Shown here: positions 10,081-19,272 of the stretch, one piece after another
Layout of the letters: every line of letters begins with the position of its first letter
Position numbering within the stretch: position 1 is the stretch's first letter
DNA from: Thermoplasmata archaeon
Lineage (GTDB): Archaea > Thermoplasmatota > Thermoplasmata > Thermoplasmatales > GCA-001856825
Assembly: GCA_021797915.1 (NCBI GenBank)
Contig: JAJZYT010000007.1
Span: 1-64,000 of the forward strand
Length of the DNA stretch: 64,000 nt
Direction: 5' to 3'
Position numbers and translations under genes: made by a program
Notes under the pieces: model-generated
What the model was told of the DNA's origin: nothing
The model's input: the letters and a program-made list of their open reading frames with translations, nothing else
Databases searched by the model: none

Positions 10081-10192
10081 GTTCGCAAATCCCATGCAAA
10101 GAAAATTCTTCCTCGTGACCAGACTGATCCTGATTGCGAACGTGCTCATGTTCATGCTGGCTTTGATTATCATAGTGGAGGTTTTATCGTGA
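10064..10192 (+). CDS. 42-residue single-helix membrane protein in the ATP synthase operon
   Basis: This ORF is too short for the track. GTG 10064, preceded by GGGGAGAGG, opens a frame that overlaps the end of atpD by 17 bases and ends with TGA 10190-10192. That TGA overlaps the GTG start of atpH (GTGA). The product has a basic N-terminus (RRAYRFANPMQRK) and one hydrophobic helix (LVTRLILIANVLMFMLALII). The Shine-Dalgarno, double overlap and helix all argue for a real translated gene. Some Methanosarcina operons carry a small gene (ahaG) after D, but homology cannot be claimed. It may be an accessory membrane subunit or assembly factor. Confidence 0.7.
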   Translation: MRRAYRFANPMQRKFFLVTRLILIANVLMFMLALIIIVEVLS

Positions 10193-10506
10193 CAAATGAA
10201 ATGGAAACCCTAAAGGCAATAAGAGAGAAGGAGATTGAATCGCAGAAGAGGATCGAGAAAGCAAGATCCAGAGGGGAAGAGATAGTCAAGAACGCAGCCG
10301 AAGAGGCAAAGAGAATCATAGCAGAGGCGGAAGCGATTTCGAAGAGGGCGTACGACGATCACGTTCGGAAGGAGTTGGAGGCGGCTTCTCTTGAGACCCT
10401 GCAGATCAAGAAGAGGTTCGGAGAACAGGCAGGCAAACTCAGGAAGGAAATTTCAGGGGAAATAGTCGAAAAAATTGCAAACATTGTGATGGAGAATAAC
10501 GATTGA
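10189..10506 (+). CDS. atpH: A/V-type ATP synthase subunit H (peripheral stalk)
   Basis: A 105-residue, almost entirely helical and highly charged protein (KAIREKEIESQKRIEKARSR) with alanine heptads, matching the AtpH/AhaH subunit that coils with E to form the stator. GTG 10189 overlaps the stop of the small upstream membrane ORF. In several euryarchaea H comes first in the operon; here it sits next to I, its membrane anchor. Confidence 0.88.
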   Translation: MTNEMETLKAIREKEIESQKRIEKARSRGEEIVKNAAEEAKRIIAEAEAISKRAYDDHVRKELEAASLETLQIKKRFGEQAGKLRKEISGEIVEKIANIVMENND

Positions 10507-10507
10507 G

Positions 10508-12496
10508 ATGCTGGTTCCCAGGAAGATGAAGAAGGTCAGGATCTATTCTGTCAGGAAGAACGAGGAGGCCATCCTCTCTGCTCTTCATGACCTGGGCATC
10601 TTCCAGGTTGAGCCGGTTTCCATATCGACCGAACTCGTTTCGTCTATGCCTCAGAGCGAGTCGTATGCCAAACTGAGCGAACTTTCGAGAAAGATAAGGG
10701 ATCTTGAGATCTCCCTTTATCCCAGTGAGTCTGTCGACAAGAAACTCTTCAAGAATGTCAGAGAACTCGTTGACGCCGCCAAACAGATAGACATTTATGA
10801 TAGGATGAAGAAGCTCAAGGAAAATGAAGGGGCAGCGCTCTCTTCACTAAAGGTCCTCAACGAGAGCATTGCGACTCTCGAAAAAATATCGTTCTACGAT
10901 GGAGACCTCAGCTATCTCAACGGATCAAACGTCTCGTCGTATGTCATAAGGAATGACGAAGAGACTCTGGAAAAATTGCGCAGTTTTGGAAGGTTGTTCA
11001 TCTTCACTGGAAAAGATTACCTCATCTCTGTCGTGTCAAAATACGACCAGAGCAAGTTTGGCGAACTCTGCAAGAACGAGAAGATAGATGTAATTCCCGT
11101 TCCCTCCCTAACGGGGAGCGTTAAGGACTCTCTCTCTTCGGAGGAAAAAAGGAGGGATGATACTCAGGGAAGGCTGATCGGAATCAGGGATGAGATTGGA
11201 AAGATCTCGAGGGAGAATTATGCGAACGTCGCAGCCATACGAGAACAGCTTGAGATTGAACTCAAGAAAATTGACGTCACCTCAAAACTCTCCGGAACGG
11301 ATAGGGCGTTCATCATGGAAGGCTGGGTCCCCCACGACCAGCTCGGAATAATGAATGCCGCCCTGCACGGCGTGACGGATGACGAGATCATAATTGAAGA
11401 ATTGGAGACGGAAGAGACTCCTCCTACTTCCCTGAAGAATCCTAATGGAATCAGGCTGTTCCAGTTCTTCATTCGCTTCTACTCCCTACCTCAGTCCATA
11501 GAAATCGATCCAACGCTGATATTCGCGCTCGTATTCCCGATATTCTTTGGGCTTATGATTGGAGATGTTGGTTACGGAGTAACCATCCTGATAATCTCAG
11601 TGTGGTTGATCAGGAGGGTGGATCACCCACCGAAGAAATCTCACGTACCCAAATTCCTCGCAAGATTTGTCCTCATGATGATGAGCAAGAGAAGCCTGAA
11701 GATACTTGCCAAGGCGATGTTACCGGGTGCAATAATTGCAATCGCACTGGGAATAATATTTGACTCCTACTTTGGATTCACATTCCCTATTCCAGGCACT
11801 CCTCTACCGGGAGATCCTTATGCCACCTACGCTCACATAAATGTACTCAGCAGATTTGCCCTGGGGAAACTGCTCCTCATTTCCGGTTACACTGGAGTTG
11901 CAATGGTCAGCCTTGGACTAATCTTCGGCTTCATAATAAACTACGTCCATGGCCATATGAAGGAAGCAATCGGAAAGATTGGCTGGCTGATGGTTGCGTA
12001 CTCCATAGTGATACTGGGACTTGAAGTGATATATCACAACTCTGGAGGACTGAACCCCATTACCAATCATCTCGCGCTCTTGGCCTATCCAATGTTGGGA
12101 ATAGGACTTGGAGTCGTTATTTATTCGGAAAAGGCCCAGGCGTTGCTGGAAGTGACTACCATAATTTCACACATCCTCTCGTACACGAGGCTGGTGGGAA
12201 TACTCCTGGCTTCCGCTGGGCTGGCTTTCGTATTTGATTACCTCTTCAGGGGTTCACTCCATCATTCCATCCCGTTCATGATTCTGGGTTTCGTGATCCT
12301 GATAGTTGGTCAGCTGCTGAATCTGATAATAGCTATTTTTGAACCGGGAATTCAGGGTGCAAGGCTAATCTATGTGGAATTCTTCAGCAAGTTCTACAAG
12401 GGGAACGGGAAGGAATTCAAACCATTCGCATCTCCGCGAAACTATACCATAAAGCAATTTTCACTGGAGCCACTGGACGGAAACAGCAAGAAATAG
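10508..12496 (+). CDS. atpI: A/V-type ATP synthase subunit I (a), membrane stator
   Basis: A 662-residue protein with an N-terminal ~330-residue cytoplasmic arm (coiled segments EISKLKEN-like and a globular head) and a C-terminal membrane half of about seven to eight helices. The membrane half contains FFGLMIGDVGYG and, in the last helices, LSYTRLVGILLASAGLA with the buried Arg that forms the ion half-channels. It begins 2 bases after the atpH stop and closes the operon. No clear terminator is seen before the next gene. Confidence 0.95.
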   Translation: MLVPRKMKKVRIYSVRKNEEAILSALHDLGIFQVEPVSISTELVSSMPQSESYAKLSELSRKIRDLEISLYPSESVDKKLFKNVRELVDAAKQIDIYDRMKKLKENEGAALSSLKVLNESIATLEKISFYDGDLSYLNGSNVSSYVIRNDEETLEKLRSFGRLFIFTGKDYLISVVSKYDQSKFGELCKNEKIDVIPVPSLTGSVKDSLSSEEKRRDDTQGRLIGIRDEIGKISRENYANVAAIREQLEIELKKIDVTSKLSGTDRAFIMEGWVPHDQLGIMNAALHGVTDDEIIIEELETEETPPTSLKNPNGIRLFQFFIRFYSLPQSIEIDPTLIFALVFPIFFGLMIGDVGYGVTILIISVWLIRRVDHPPKKSHVPKFLARFVLMMMSKRSLKILAKAMLPGAIIAIALGIIFDSYFGFTFPIPGTPLPGDPYATYAHINVLSRFALGKLLLISGYTGVAMVSLGLIFGFIINYVHGHMKEAIGKIGWLMVAYSIVILGLEVIYHNSGGLNPITNHLALLAYPMLGIGLGVVIYSEKAQALLEVTTIISHILSYTRLVGILLASAGLAFVFDYLFRGSLHHSIPFMILGFVILIVGQLLNLIIAIFEPGIQGARLIYVEFFSKFYKGNGKEFKPFASPRNYTIKQFSLEPLDGNSKK

Positions 12497-12545
12497 AACA
12501 TCGTCCCTCGACAACACATTTTTAAACTCGGTCCGATAATGATTA

Positions 12546-13028
12546 TTGAAACGATACATGCACCGTCTTGAAACCAATGGCCCTAACAGTTTGATTGGTT
12601 TGCTCGAAATTCTGGAAGACATCGGAAAACCAACCGACATAGCGAAGCTCGATGATTCCCTCGATGAAGAGAGGACAATGTTGATGAATCTTCTTGACGA
12701 TGCAGAAAGCCTGAAGCTCATAGAGATTTCAAATGGAGACGTTTCCATAACAGAGACTGGAAAAAAGTTCCTCGGTTCAAGCATTGAACAGAGAAAGAAG
12801 TTGCTGCACTCTCTGGTCAAGGATGTTGAACCATTCCACACTCTGATCGCCTACTTCAATACGCTCAATACGAAGGAAGTCCCGAAGGACGATGTGGGAA
12901 GGTATCTCAACGAAGTATTTCCTCCAGGACAGAGCGACGATATCCTCAAGATCCTCCTGAACTGGGGAAGATATACAAAGCTCTTCACTTATGACAGCGA
13001 CATTGGCAACATCGTGTTGAAGGATTAG
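12546..13028 (+). CDS. Stand-alone AAA-associated (ABC transporter C-terminal) domain protein
   Basis: A 160-residue soluble protein. Residues ~15-75 look like a winged helix, and residues ~85-160 end in the pattern LLNWGRYTKLFTYDSDIG. This matches the 'AAA-associated C-terminal' domain usually fused to nitrate/sulfonate-type ABC ATPases. Here it is a separate gene, converging on the ABC ATPase next door with a 4-base overlap of 3' ends. TATA-like TTTTTAAAC at about 12519-12527 suggests a leaderless start at TTG 12546 or ATG 12558. It probably modulates the neighbouring transporter; that is inference. Confidence 0.7.
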   Translation: MKRYMHRLETNGPNSLIGLLEILEDIGKPTDIAKLDDSLDEERTMLMNLLDDAESLKLIEISNGDVSITETGKKFLGSSIEQRKKLLHSLVKDVEPFHTLIAYFNTLNTKEVPKDDVGRYLNEVFPPGQSDDILKILLNWGRYTKLFTYDSDIGNIVLKD

Positions 13029-13780
13029 TCAGAAGACATCAATTTTACAACGCCGTCTACTACTGCGTAGAATTCCTCGCTCCTGGTGTTCCTTGGCCTA
13101 GGGAGTTCTATCTTCACCTCTCCGAGAACCCTTGACGGTCTGTGGCTCATAACTACGATCTTGTCACTCATCTGGACCGCCTCGTCCACGTTGTGGGTCA
13201 CCATCAGAATCGTATTAGGAGGGAAGGTGGGCGATTCCCAGAGATCAAGGAGTTCTTCCCTGAGCGCCTGGGCTGTGAAAACATCCAGTGCAGCAAACGG
13301 TTCGTCAAGGAGCAGGAGATCGGGGCCAGTGGCTAGTGCACGCGCTATAGAGACCCTCTGCTTCATTCCACCAGAGAGCTCTCTCGGATATGCTTCCTCG
13401 AAACCATCTATTCCAACTATTTTTATGAACTTCTCAGATGTCTCCTTAATGTACTTCTCGTCCTTTGTCAACGGTTCCAGGGCGATCTCAACGTTCTTTA
13501 GGACGTCAAGCCAGGGGAACAGGGCTGCGTTCTGAAAAACCACAGATATCTTTGGATTTGCTTCCCCCAAGGGTTTTCCCCCTATCGTAACGGTTCCCGT
13601 CGATGGACGTAGCAGTTCCAATAGTATCTTGATTATGGTGGATTTTCCGGAACCAGATGGACCTATAATGGAAACGAACTGATTTGTATCTACAGAGAAG
13701 GAGATGTTGCTTAGCGCCTGGAGTTTCTTCCCATTGGACTCGAATTCAACTCCTATGTCCCTCAGGTCGAGGAAGGCCAT
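13025..13780 (-). CDS. ABC transporter ATP-binding protein (nitrate/sulfonate/taurine type)
   Basis: A 251-residue ATPase with Walker A GPSGSGKS (residues 40-47), Q-loop VVFQNAALFPW, signature LSGGMKQRVSIARALA, Walker B LLLLDEPFAALD and the switch His in VTHNVDEA. Sequence style and length match the NitT/TauT (SsuB-like) group. A TATA-like TTTTATAAC about 25 bases before ATG 13780 suggests a leaderless mRNA. It is divergent from the permease gene and drives import of an unidentified small organic or inorganic anion. Confidence 0.92.
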   Translation of the reverse strand: MAFLDLRDIGVEFESNGKKLQALSNISFSVDTNQFVSIIGPSGSGKSTIIKILLELLRPSTGTVTIGGKPLGEANPKISVVFQNAALFPWLDVLKNVEIALEPLTKDEKYIKETSEKFIKIVGIDGFEEAYPRELSGGMKQRVSIARALATGPDLLLLDEPFAALDVFTAQALREELLDLWESPTFPPNTILMVTHNVDEAVQMSDKIVVMSHRPSRVLGEVKIELPRPRNTRSEEFYAVVDGVVKLMSSD

Positions 13781-13928
13781 CGAATCAGAAGGTCATGATG
13801 TTATAAAACGTTCTGCTAACCGTTTCTGTCTTTTCCTTTCTCACTCTTCGACCATCATATTTCATGGAATACAGATTTTATTTACCTTAAGAAAAGCATT
13901 TCTACGGTCCTTTTATAAGGGGGGAGCC

Positions 13929-15554
13929 ATGGTAAGCTTCGCCCTCCTGCTGCTTATTCTCGAGGCCACGGGTGTCACGTTTCTTAGATTATGGATTCTA
14001 ATGGCCGTTTCAATACTTCTCGCACTCGTTTTCGGTATCTTGGCTGCAAGGGTGAGGATTGCTGAGTTGATTCTCATACCGATCGTCGATGTTTTGGAAG
14101 CAATTCCTGTAATCTCTTTTTTCCCGATCGTGTTGGTTTTTTTCCTGAAGGATATTGGGGGACCCCTTGGAACAGAACTCGCGGTCGATGTTCTGATCAT
14201 CACAGCCCTTGTTTGGAACCTCATAACAGGAGTATACCAGGCTGTTTCACACATCCCGTTGGAATTAATGGAGTCTACACGCGCAATCAAGATGACGCTC
14301 TGGAAAAAACTCAAGTATTTGTACATCCCTGCGAGTTACCAGAAGATTGTCGCAAATATTATGCCAAGTTTTGCTAGTGGACTGTTCTACATCACACTTG
14401 CAGAGGTCATATCGCTTGGGACCCAGAATTACCATGTTTTCGGTATTGGGCAGGTGGCGGTAGCACTTTCTCAGCGCCAGGATCTTTTTGGTACTCTTTT
14501 GCTGATTCTGGTGATGATAATAGTGATCATACTGAACTCTCAGCTTATCATAAATCCACTCATAAGACGCGTCGAAAGATTCACCTTTGAGACGGAATCG
14601 GGGAACCAAAACCAGAAGAAAACTAGAAGAAAGAGCGAGTTAATGACTTCCATCTCCCAGAGAACTACTCAGGTAGCGGGATCTCTAACTCAGTTGGTGT
14701 CCTCGGTTGGAAAAATGTCATCTAAGCTGTCAACAGTCAGTACGGGAGGAAAGAAATTGAATCCGTCATCCAGAGTCCTAAATGTTATGATTGGTTCGTC
14801 TCTCATATTGATACTCATAGTGGCTCTCTACCTTATCGCCCAATCAGGATTCGCCGCCGCCTTTACGCTCTACGTGGTGAAACCGTCGTTCCTAAAAGAA
14901 GCGAGCATAGGTACGGCTTACGACCTTCTCAGAATTGCGATCGTCTACTTCATATCATTGGCAACAATGGTCCCACTGGCAATCATAGCGGGCAAGAAGG
15001 GTAGAGAGGGGGACATGATAAACGGAGGTATGCAGGTTCTCTATTCTGTCCCTGCCCCGATATTTTACCCATTAATCCTCGTCTACCTTACTCCGTTCCT
15101 GATGAGGGCATTCAGCTACGACTTTTCGCTGAACGTTGACGTATTGATTATAACATTCCTTTCAGCTGCTTCTTACATTTTCTTCAATGTTTTCGGCGCT
15201 GCAAGGAGTATTCCTGCTGAGTACGAAATGGTTGCATCTACGATCAAACTCAAGAGGTTCGCAAGGCTGAGGTACCTCACGTTGCCGGCAATAATACCTG
15301 CGTTAATCACGGGTTCAATGTCGGCCATTGGAAGTTACTGGGCTGGACTAATGGTCGCGGAATATGCAAAGCTTCCCAGCGGGACGTATACAGTCTCCTA
15401 CGGTCTTATGAAGTTGATAGATGAATCGATAGCCCAGGGAAATCTGCCCTACACGGATGCTATAGACATCTTCATGATCGTTGTGATCATAATCATGAGC
15501 TACTTATTGTGGATCAGACTCTTTGACTATTCGAAAAAGAGGTTCACATTTTGA
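13929..15554 (+). CDS. ABC transporter permease, two fused permease domains
   Basis: Two binding-protein-dependent permease domains in one chain of about 541 residues. The first carries the EAA-like loop ELMESTRAIKMTLWKKLKYLYIPAS and the second EYEMVASTIKLKRFARLRYLTLPAI, each the contact site for the ATPase, joined by a polar linker rich in Ser/Thr. The ORF track starts at 13704 inside the opposite ATPase gene. ATG 13929 is chosen because AAGGGGGGAG lies directly before it and it precedes the first hydrophobic helix. No solute-binding protein gene is adjacent, unusual for this class. Confidence 0.85.
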   Translation: MVSFALLLLILEATGVTFLRLWILMAVSILLALVFGILAARVRIAELILIPIVDVLEAIPVISFFPIVLVFFLKDIGGPLGTELAVDVLIITALVWNLITGVYQAVSHIPLELMESTRAIKMTLWKKLKYLYIPASYQKIVANIMPSFASGLFYITLAEVISLGTQNYHVFGIGQVAVALSQRQDLFGTLLLILVMIIVIILNSQLIINPLIRRVERFTFETESGNQNQKKTRRKSELMTSISQRTTQVAGSLTQLVSSVGKMSSKLSTVSTGGKKLNPSSRVLNVMIGSSLILILIVALYLIAQSGFAAAFTLYVVKPSFLKEASIGTAYDLLRIAIVYFISLATMVPLAIIAGKKGREGDMINGGMQVLYSVPAPIFYPLILVYLTPFLMRAFSYDFSLNVDVLIITFLSAASYIFFNVFGAARSIPAEYEMVASTIKLKRFARLRYLTLPAIIPALITGSMSAIGSYWAGLMVAEYAKLPSGTYTVSYGLMKLIDESIAQGNLPYTDAIDIFMIVVIIIMSYLLWIRLFDYSKKRFTF

Positions 15555-15647
15555 TCTGCCGTATATCTCAAATTCTGAAAATTTGACTGGACTTTTTCTG
15601 GAGCATAGTGAACAAGAATTAATATACGGTTCCAAATCCAGAAAACA

Positions 15648-17570
15648 ATGAACAAAGAAGAGAATTTCAATAGGAGCCCATACCTGGAGGATCACAAGAC
15701 TGACCCGGTAAAATGGAACGTCTGGGGGGATGACCTGTTTGAGAAGTCAAGAAAGGAAGACAAACCACTCTTCATCACTATAGGTTATTCGACCTGCCAT
15801 TGGTGCCACGTGATGCAACGGGAATCATTCAGGGACGAAGAAGTCTCAAAGATACTGAACGAAGATTACATCCCAGTCGTTGTTGATCGGGAAGAGAGGC
15901 CAGACGTTGACTCCTTTTACATGAATGTTTCCCAAGTGATGAACGGGAGCGGAGGATGGCCATTGAACGTAATTGCAATGCCGGATGGGCGACCCTTCCA
16001 GGTGTTCACTTACCTTCCTGCGAGGGATTCTGACAGCAACGGTGGGATGGTTGGTATCCTAAATGCGATTTCCCAGATCTGGAAAAATGAGCGAGGAAGG
16101 ATCATCGAAGCGACCGATCAAGTCTCGTCCATCATCCTCAGTCCGGATAAAGAGATGGAGGGAGAGATAAGGTTCGAGGACTCTGTTGAGACTCTCCAAA
16201 GCATGTACGACAGGAAGAATGGTGGCTTCGGGGAGGCGCCGAAATTCCCCAATTTCCCGTACTTGCTGTTTCTCATGAACTATATGCATACCAAGAGGAC
16301 CAAGAATCTATCGTACATCTTAGAGAAGACGCTCAAGAACATGCGTAATGGAGGAATATACGATCAGGTCGGCCACGGTCTGCACAGATACTCGACTGAT
16401 TCTGAATGGAAGCTTCCCCATTTTGAGAAGATGCTCTATGACCAGGCACTGGCCATTCAGACATTTACTCAGTTCTATAGATTTACTGGTGACAATGGTT
16501 TTCTTGAAGTAGCTGGAGAGATCTTCGATTTCGCAGACAGGGAAATGAGAAATTCTGACGGATTTTATGCGAGCGGACTGGATGCAGATTTCAACGGGAA
16601 CGAGGGAGAGTATTACACTTGGAGTGAAAAGGAACTGGAGGAAAACTTTGACCTCCAAACAAGGAAACGGATCGAGGAGAGCTATTATTTCGATAGAGAT
16701 GCAGAAAATAGGATAGTGTTCAGAAGGAGAGAGCTCTTCAATGTTTCAAAGGAAAAAATAAAGACTCTGAGGGAATTAAATCTGGTAATTCTTGAAGCTA
16801 GAAACAAAAGAGGAATTCCCAAGAAGGATGATAAGGCGATACTTTCATGGAACTGCATGCTTCTTTCTGCAGAACTTGCATTTTCAATGTCGAGTTCAAA
16901 GAGGCATTTTAAAGAGATAATCGAGACATCTCGAAAAGTTATTGAATTGTTTTCCAAGGGAGACTCTCTCTACAGAACTGTGCGAAACGGGAGGAAAGGT
17001 GTAGACGGTTTGCTCGAAGATTACGCTTATTACTCCGCACTGATGCTTGATCTGTATGAATACACGGGGGACAACAAGTTCCTTTCAGAAGCGATCGAGA
17101 AGATTAATTCTGCTAGAGAAAAGTTCTTCGACACCAAAGATGGAGGATTCTTTACCAGTGGGGAAGGAATGTACAAATCCATATCAAGGAACAAGGACAG
17201 GCTGGATATCATTTATCCTTCAGGCGAGTCGATCATGTATGCGGTGCTTGAAAAACTATACATGGCAACCGGAGTAGAAGAATACAGGGATTTAAGCGAA
17301 TCAATACTTCACTCGAGGAGAAACGAAATGATTAGAAATCCTCTCTCCTCTGTTTACCTTCTATCTGCGCTCTTGTTCAGAGGGAAACAAAAGAAGATCG
17401 AGACTCCTGAGATATTCAGGGAGCAATTTCTATCATATCTGGGGAAGACTTTCCTGCCGGAAGTCTTACTAATACCTGGAATTGACAATATTCAGGTATG
17501 CGATGATAAGTCCTGCCAATTCACCGGCAAGGAAATTAATGATGCTTTAGAGTTTATCTCACATAAATAG
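15648..17570 (+). CDS. DUF255/YyaL-type protein: thioredoxin-like domain plus (alpha/alpha)6 barrel
   Basis: A 640-residue protein beginning RSPYLEDHKTDPVKWNVWG, with a thioredoxin-like domain (to ~residue 170) carrying CHWC (residues 50-53). A long helical-barrel region resembling N-acylglucosamine epimerase/glucosidase-type folds follows (HGLHRYSTDSEWKLPHFEKMLYDQA, LLEDYAYYSALMLDLYEYT). This is the widespread SSP411/YyaL family, whose precise role is unresolved though redox or sugar-related functions are suspected. TATA-like TTAATATACGG about 25 bases upstream of ATG 15648 suggests a leaderless mRNA. Confidence 0.9.
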   Translation: MNKEENFNRSPYLEDHKTDPVKWNVWGDDLFEKSRKEDKPLFITIGYSTCHWCHVMQRESFRDEEVSKILNEDYIPVVVDREERPDVDSFYMNVSQVMNGSGGWPLNVIAMPDGRPFQVFTYLPARDSDSNGGMVGILNAISQIWKNERGRIIEATDQVSSIILSPDKEMEGEIRFEDSVETLQSMYDRKNGGFGEAPKFPNFPYLLFLMNYMHTKRTKNLSYILEKTLKNMRNGGIYDQVGHGLHRYSTDSEWKLPHFEKMLYDQALAIQTFTQFYRFTGDNGFLEVAGEIFDFADREMRNSDGFYASGLDADFNGNEGEYYTWSEKELEENFDLQTRKRIEESYYFDRDAENRIVFRRRELFNVSKEKIKTLRELNLVILEARNKRGIPKKDDKAILSWNCMLLSAELAFSMSSSKRHFKEIIETSRKVIELFSKGDSLYRTVRNGRKGVDGLLEDYAYYSALMLDLYEYTGDNKFLSEAIEKINSAREKFFDTKDGGFFTSGEGMYKSISRNKDRLDIIYPSGESIMYAVLEKLYMATGVEEYRDLSESILHSRRNEMIRNPLSSVYLLSALLFRGKQKKIETPEIFREQFLSYLGKTFLPEVLLIPGIDNIQVCDDKSCQFTGKEINDALEFISHK

Positions 17571-17632
17571 AACTCGCATAGTCAGAAGCTTTAGTGGATC
17601 TATAAAATAGTCTTCGAGTCAGATTCCTATTT

Positions 17633-19039
17633 TTAAATTGTTTTCGTTTTACTAGGGTCTGGCATCTTTTCACCACAATAAGGACAGTACTTTGTCCCAT
17701 CAAAAGGTAGTTTTCTTCCGCATTCTGGACAGAATTTCAACGATTCGCCCTTTGAGGAGTCTGCGGTGGAATTATCCGTATTTGAGTTGTAATGGCTTGT
17801 CTCTGGAATCTCTTCCTCCTTCGTATCTCCGCTACCTGAGAAGTTCACTTTTTTCTCTTTGAAGGGCTGATCAAGAGGTCTCTTAACAGATGACTGTGGG
17901 TGAAAGGGCTCACCTGATTTTGCTTTGTTGTTATTTCTATTTGATGAAATGGGCTGTTTTTTCCTGTCAATCGATGAACCACAGCTATCACAGAAATTTG
18001 ATTTCGGATTCAAAATTTTTGATCCGCAAGTTGTACAAAAAACATCTGTGGCTATTCCGTGCGGGCTAACAACGTCGTTCCTTTGGTTCTCATTTTTACC
18101 ATACTTGCTTTTTCCTGAGTAGCTTCGGGAATCGATATTTCCACTTGCATTGTTTAAGACTGCTGTACCTGTCCTGTTCGAATACAGAGGGACTACATTC
18201 AGAGGGTCTACATCCTCGACAAGGCACGGAGTAGGAACTGCTTCACCGGTGTAACCTTGACTCTGACCACACCAGGTACAAACCTTAGTTCCCAGCGGCA
18301 TCTCCGATTGACCGCACCTCAGGCATGTGACGAATTTTGCGGGATTATCCTTCCTCACCTTCTCGAGGAGTTCTGAATATTTTGAAACTTGCTCAGTGAA
18401 GGTCTGTATTCGCTGTTGGCTGAATTTCAGGTAATTTTGAGTCCAGTTGAGTTCATTGACCGCCTGCTGATCAACCACCTGTCGTTGCATCGGAAAAACC
18501 AAGAAATCGTATGAAAATGTACCTGTGCCCCCAAAAGTGCTGACCGGATTGTAAGTATTACCAACTATCGGTGCTGGTGTTATCACAGTCTTGGTGGTCT
18601 GAATACTTCCCAAACCTTTCTGTGCAGCTGACACACCGTCCATACCTGCTTGCAGATAGGCCTTGGAAAACGTAACTATCCCTCTGATGAGCTGTGAAGG
18701 CCATTGGTCCACATCGATCTTTCTCTTTATGAGACCGTCCACAAGATCGAAGTGTCTTTTGCACAAAGAGAGACCACCAGGTGTGGTAAACTGGACTTGG
18801 TCGATGAACTGCGCAGCAGGGAAAAAATTGGGAACATCCTTTTCTGGATATAGTTGTAGCCTACATACATGGCATATTGTCTGCATGTAGTAGCTTGCCC
18901 CCCATATTTGGCCAGCTGTGCCACCAAATTCTGGGCTGAGATCCCTCTGAAGTTTAGACGGGTCCCGGTGGTACATGTCAAATCCCTTCGGGAAATTGGA
19001 CTGGGAATTTGCTGGGGGTCGTTCCTTAAAAAGAGGCAC
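17633..19039 (-). CDS. Multi-zinc-ribbon protein of unknown function
   Basis: A 468-residue soluble protein not recognised as a named family. It shows four probable metal sites: CHVC with a later CKRH (residues ~56-95), CLRCG...CTWCG (~240-260), CTTCG...CDSCG (~335-355) and a C-terminal CPECG...CPYCG (~435-460). Between the last sites lie low-complexity, Ser/Asn/Lys-rich linkers. The middle has a helical region (QQRIQTFTEQVSKYSELLEKV). There is no signal peptide or transmembrane segment. A second zinc-ribbon protein is encoded just upstream on the same strand beyond an IS relic. Confidence 0.75.
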   Translation of the reverse strand: MPLFKERPPANSQSNFPKGFDMYHRDPSKLQRDLSPEFGGTAGQIWGASYYMQTICHVCRLQLYPEKDVPNFFPAAQFIDQVQFTTPGGLSLCKRHFDLVDGLIKRKIDVDQWPSQLIRGIVTFSKAYLQAGMDGVSAAQKGLGSIQTTKTVITPAPIVGNTYNPVSTFGGTGTFSYDFLVFPMQRQVVDQQAVNELNWTQNYLKFSQQRIQTFTEQVSKYSELLEKVRKDNPAKFVTCLRCGQSEMPLGTKVCTWCGQSQGYTGEAVPTPCLVEDVDPLNVVPLYSNRTGTAVLNNASGNIDSRSYSGKSKYGKNENQRNDVVSPHGIATDVFCTTCGSKILNPKSNFCDSCGSSIDRKKQPISSNRNNNKAKSGEPFHPQSSVKRPLDQPFKEKKVNFSGSGDTKEEEIPETSHYNSNTDNSTADSSKGESLKFCPECGRKLPFDGTKYCPYCGEKMPDPSKTKTI

Positions 19040-19083
19040 TTTACAAATATCTAAGCAAGAAAGCCACTGAGCTTGCGATGTAG

Positions 19084-19272
19084 ATGAATTGCGAAACTCT
19101 TAATATGGCAGGAAATATATCGAATCAAGTACCGCAGGGCATGCGGGATTTGAAGCCTGATAAGCTGCCCGGAAGGGACAGCGGGAGACAGAGTAAGACC
19201 TTCGGATCGAATGAAGGAGGCGCTGTTGATGAAGCAGGAACCTCCAATCCTTCAGGATGGAGAGGATGTCAG
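19084..19272 (+). mobile_element. Relic of an IS200/IS605 element: TnpB C-terminus and right end
   Basis: The reading frame from about 19090 gives VPQGMRDLKPDKLPG and, further on, GGAVDEAGTSNPSGW, the composition and spacing of the variable C-terminal tail of TnpB proteins. It is followed by a right-end hairpin, CCTCCA-A-TCCT/AGGA-TGGAG (19241-19262), and the terminal motif AGGATGTCA. The 46.4-kb relic ends in the same way. No TnpB catalytic region, tnpA or left end is present. The right end would also have encoded the guide-RNA scaffold of the element. Confidence 0.65.

Noticed and set aside
13704-13928. N-terminal extension of the ABC permease frame
   Set aside because: The first ~30 codons are antisense to the ATPase gene and the rest lacks a start codon with a ribosome site; ATG 13929 has a strong one.
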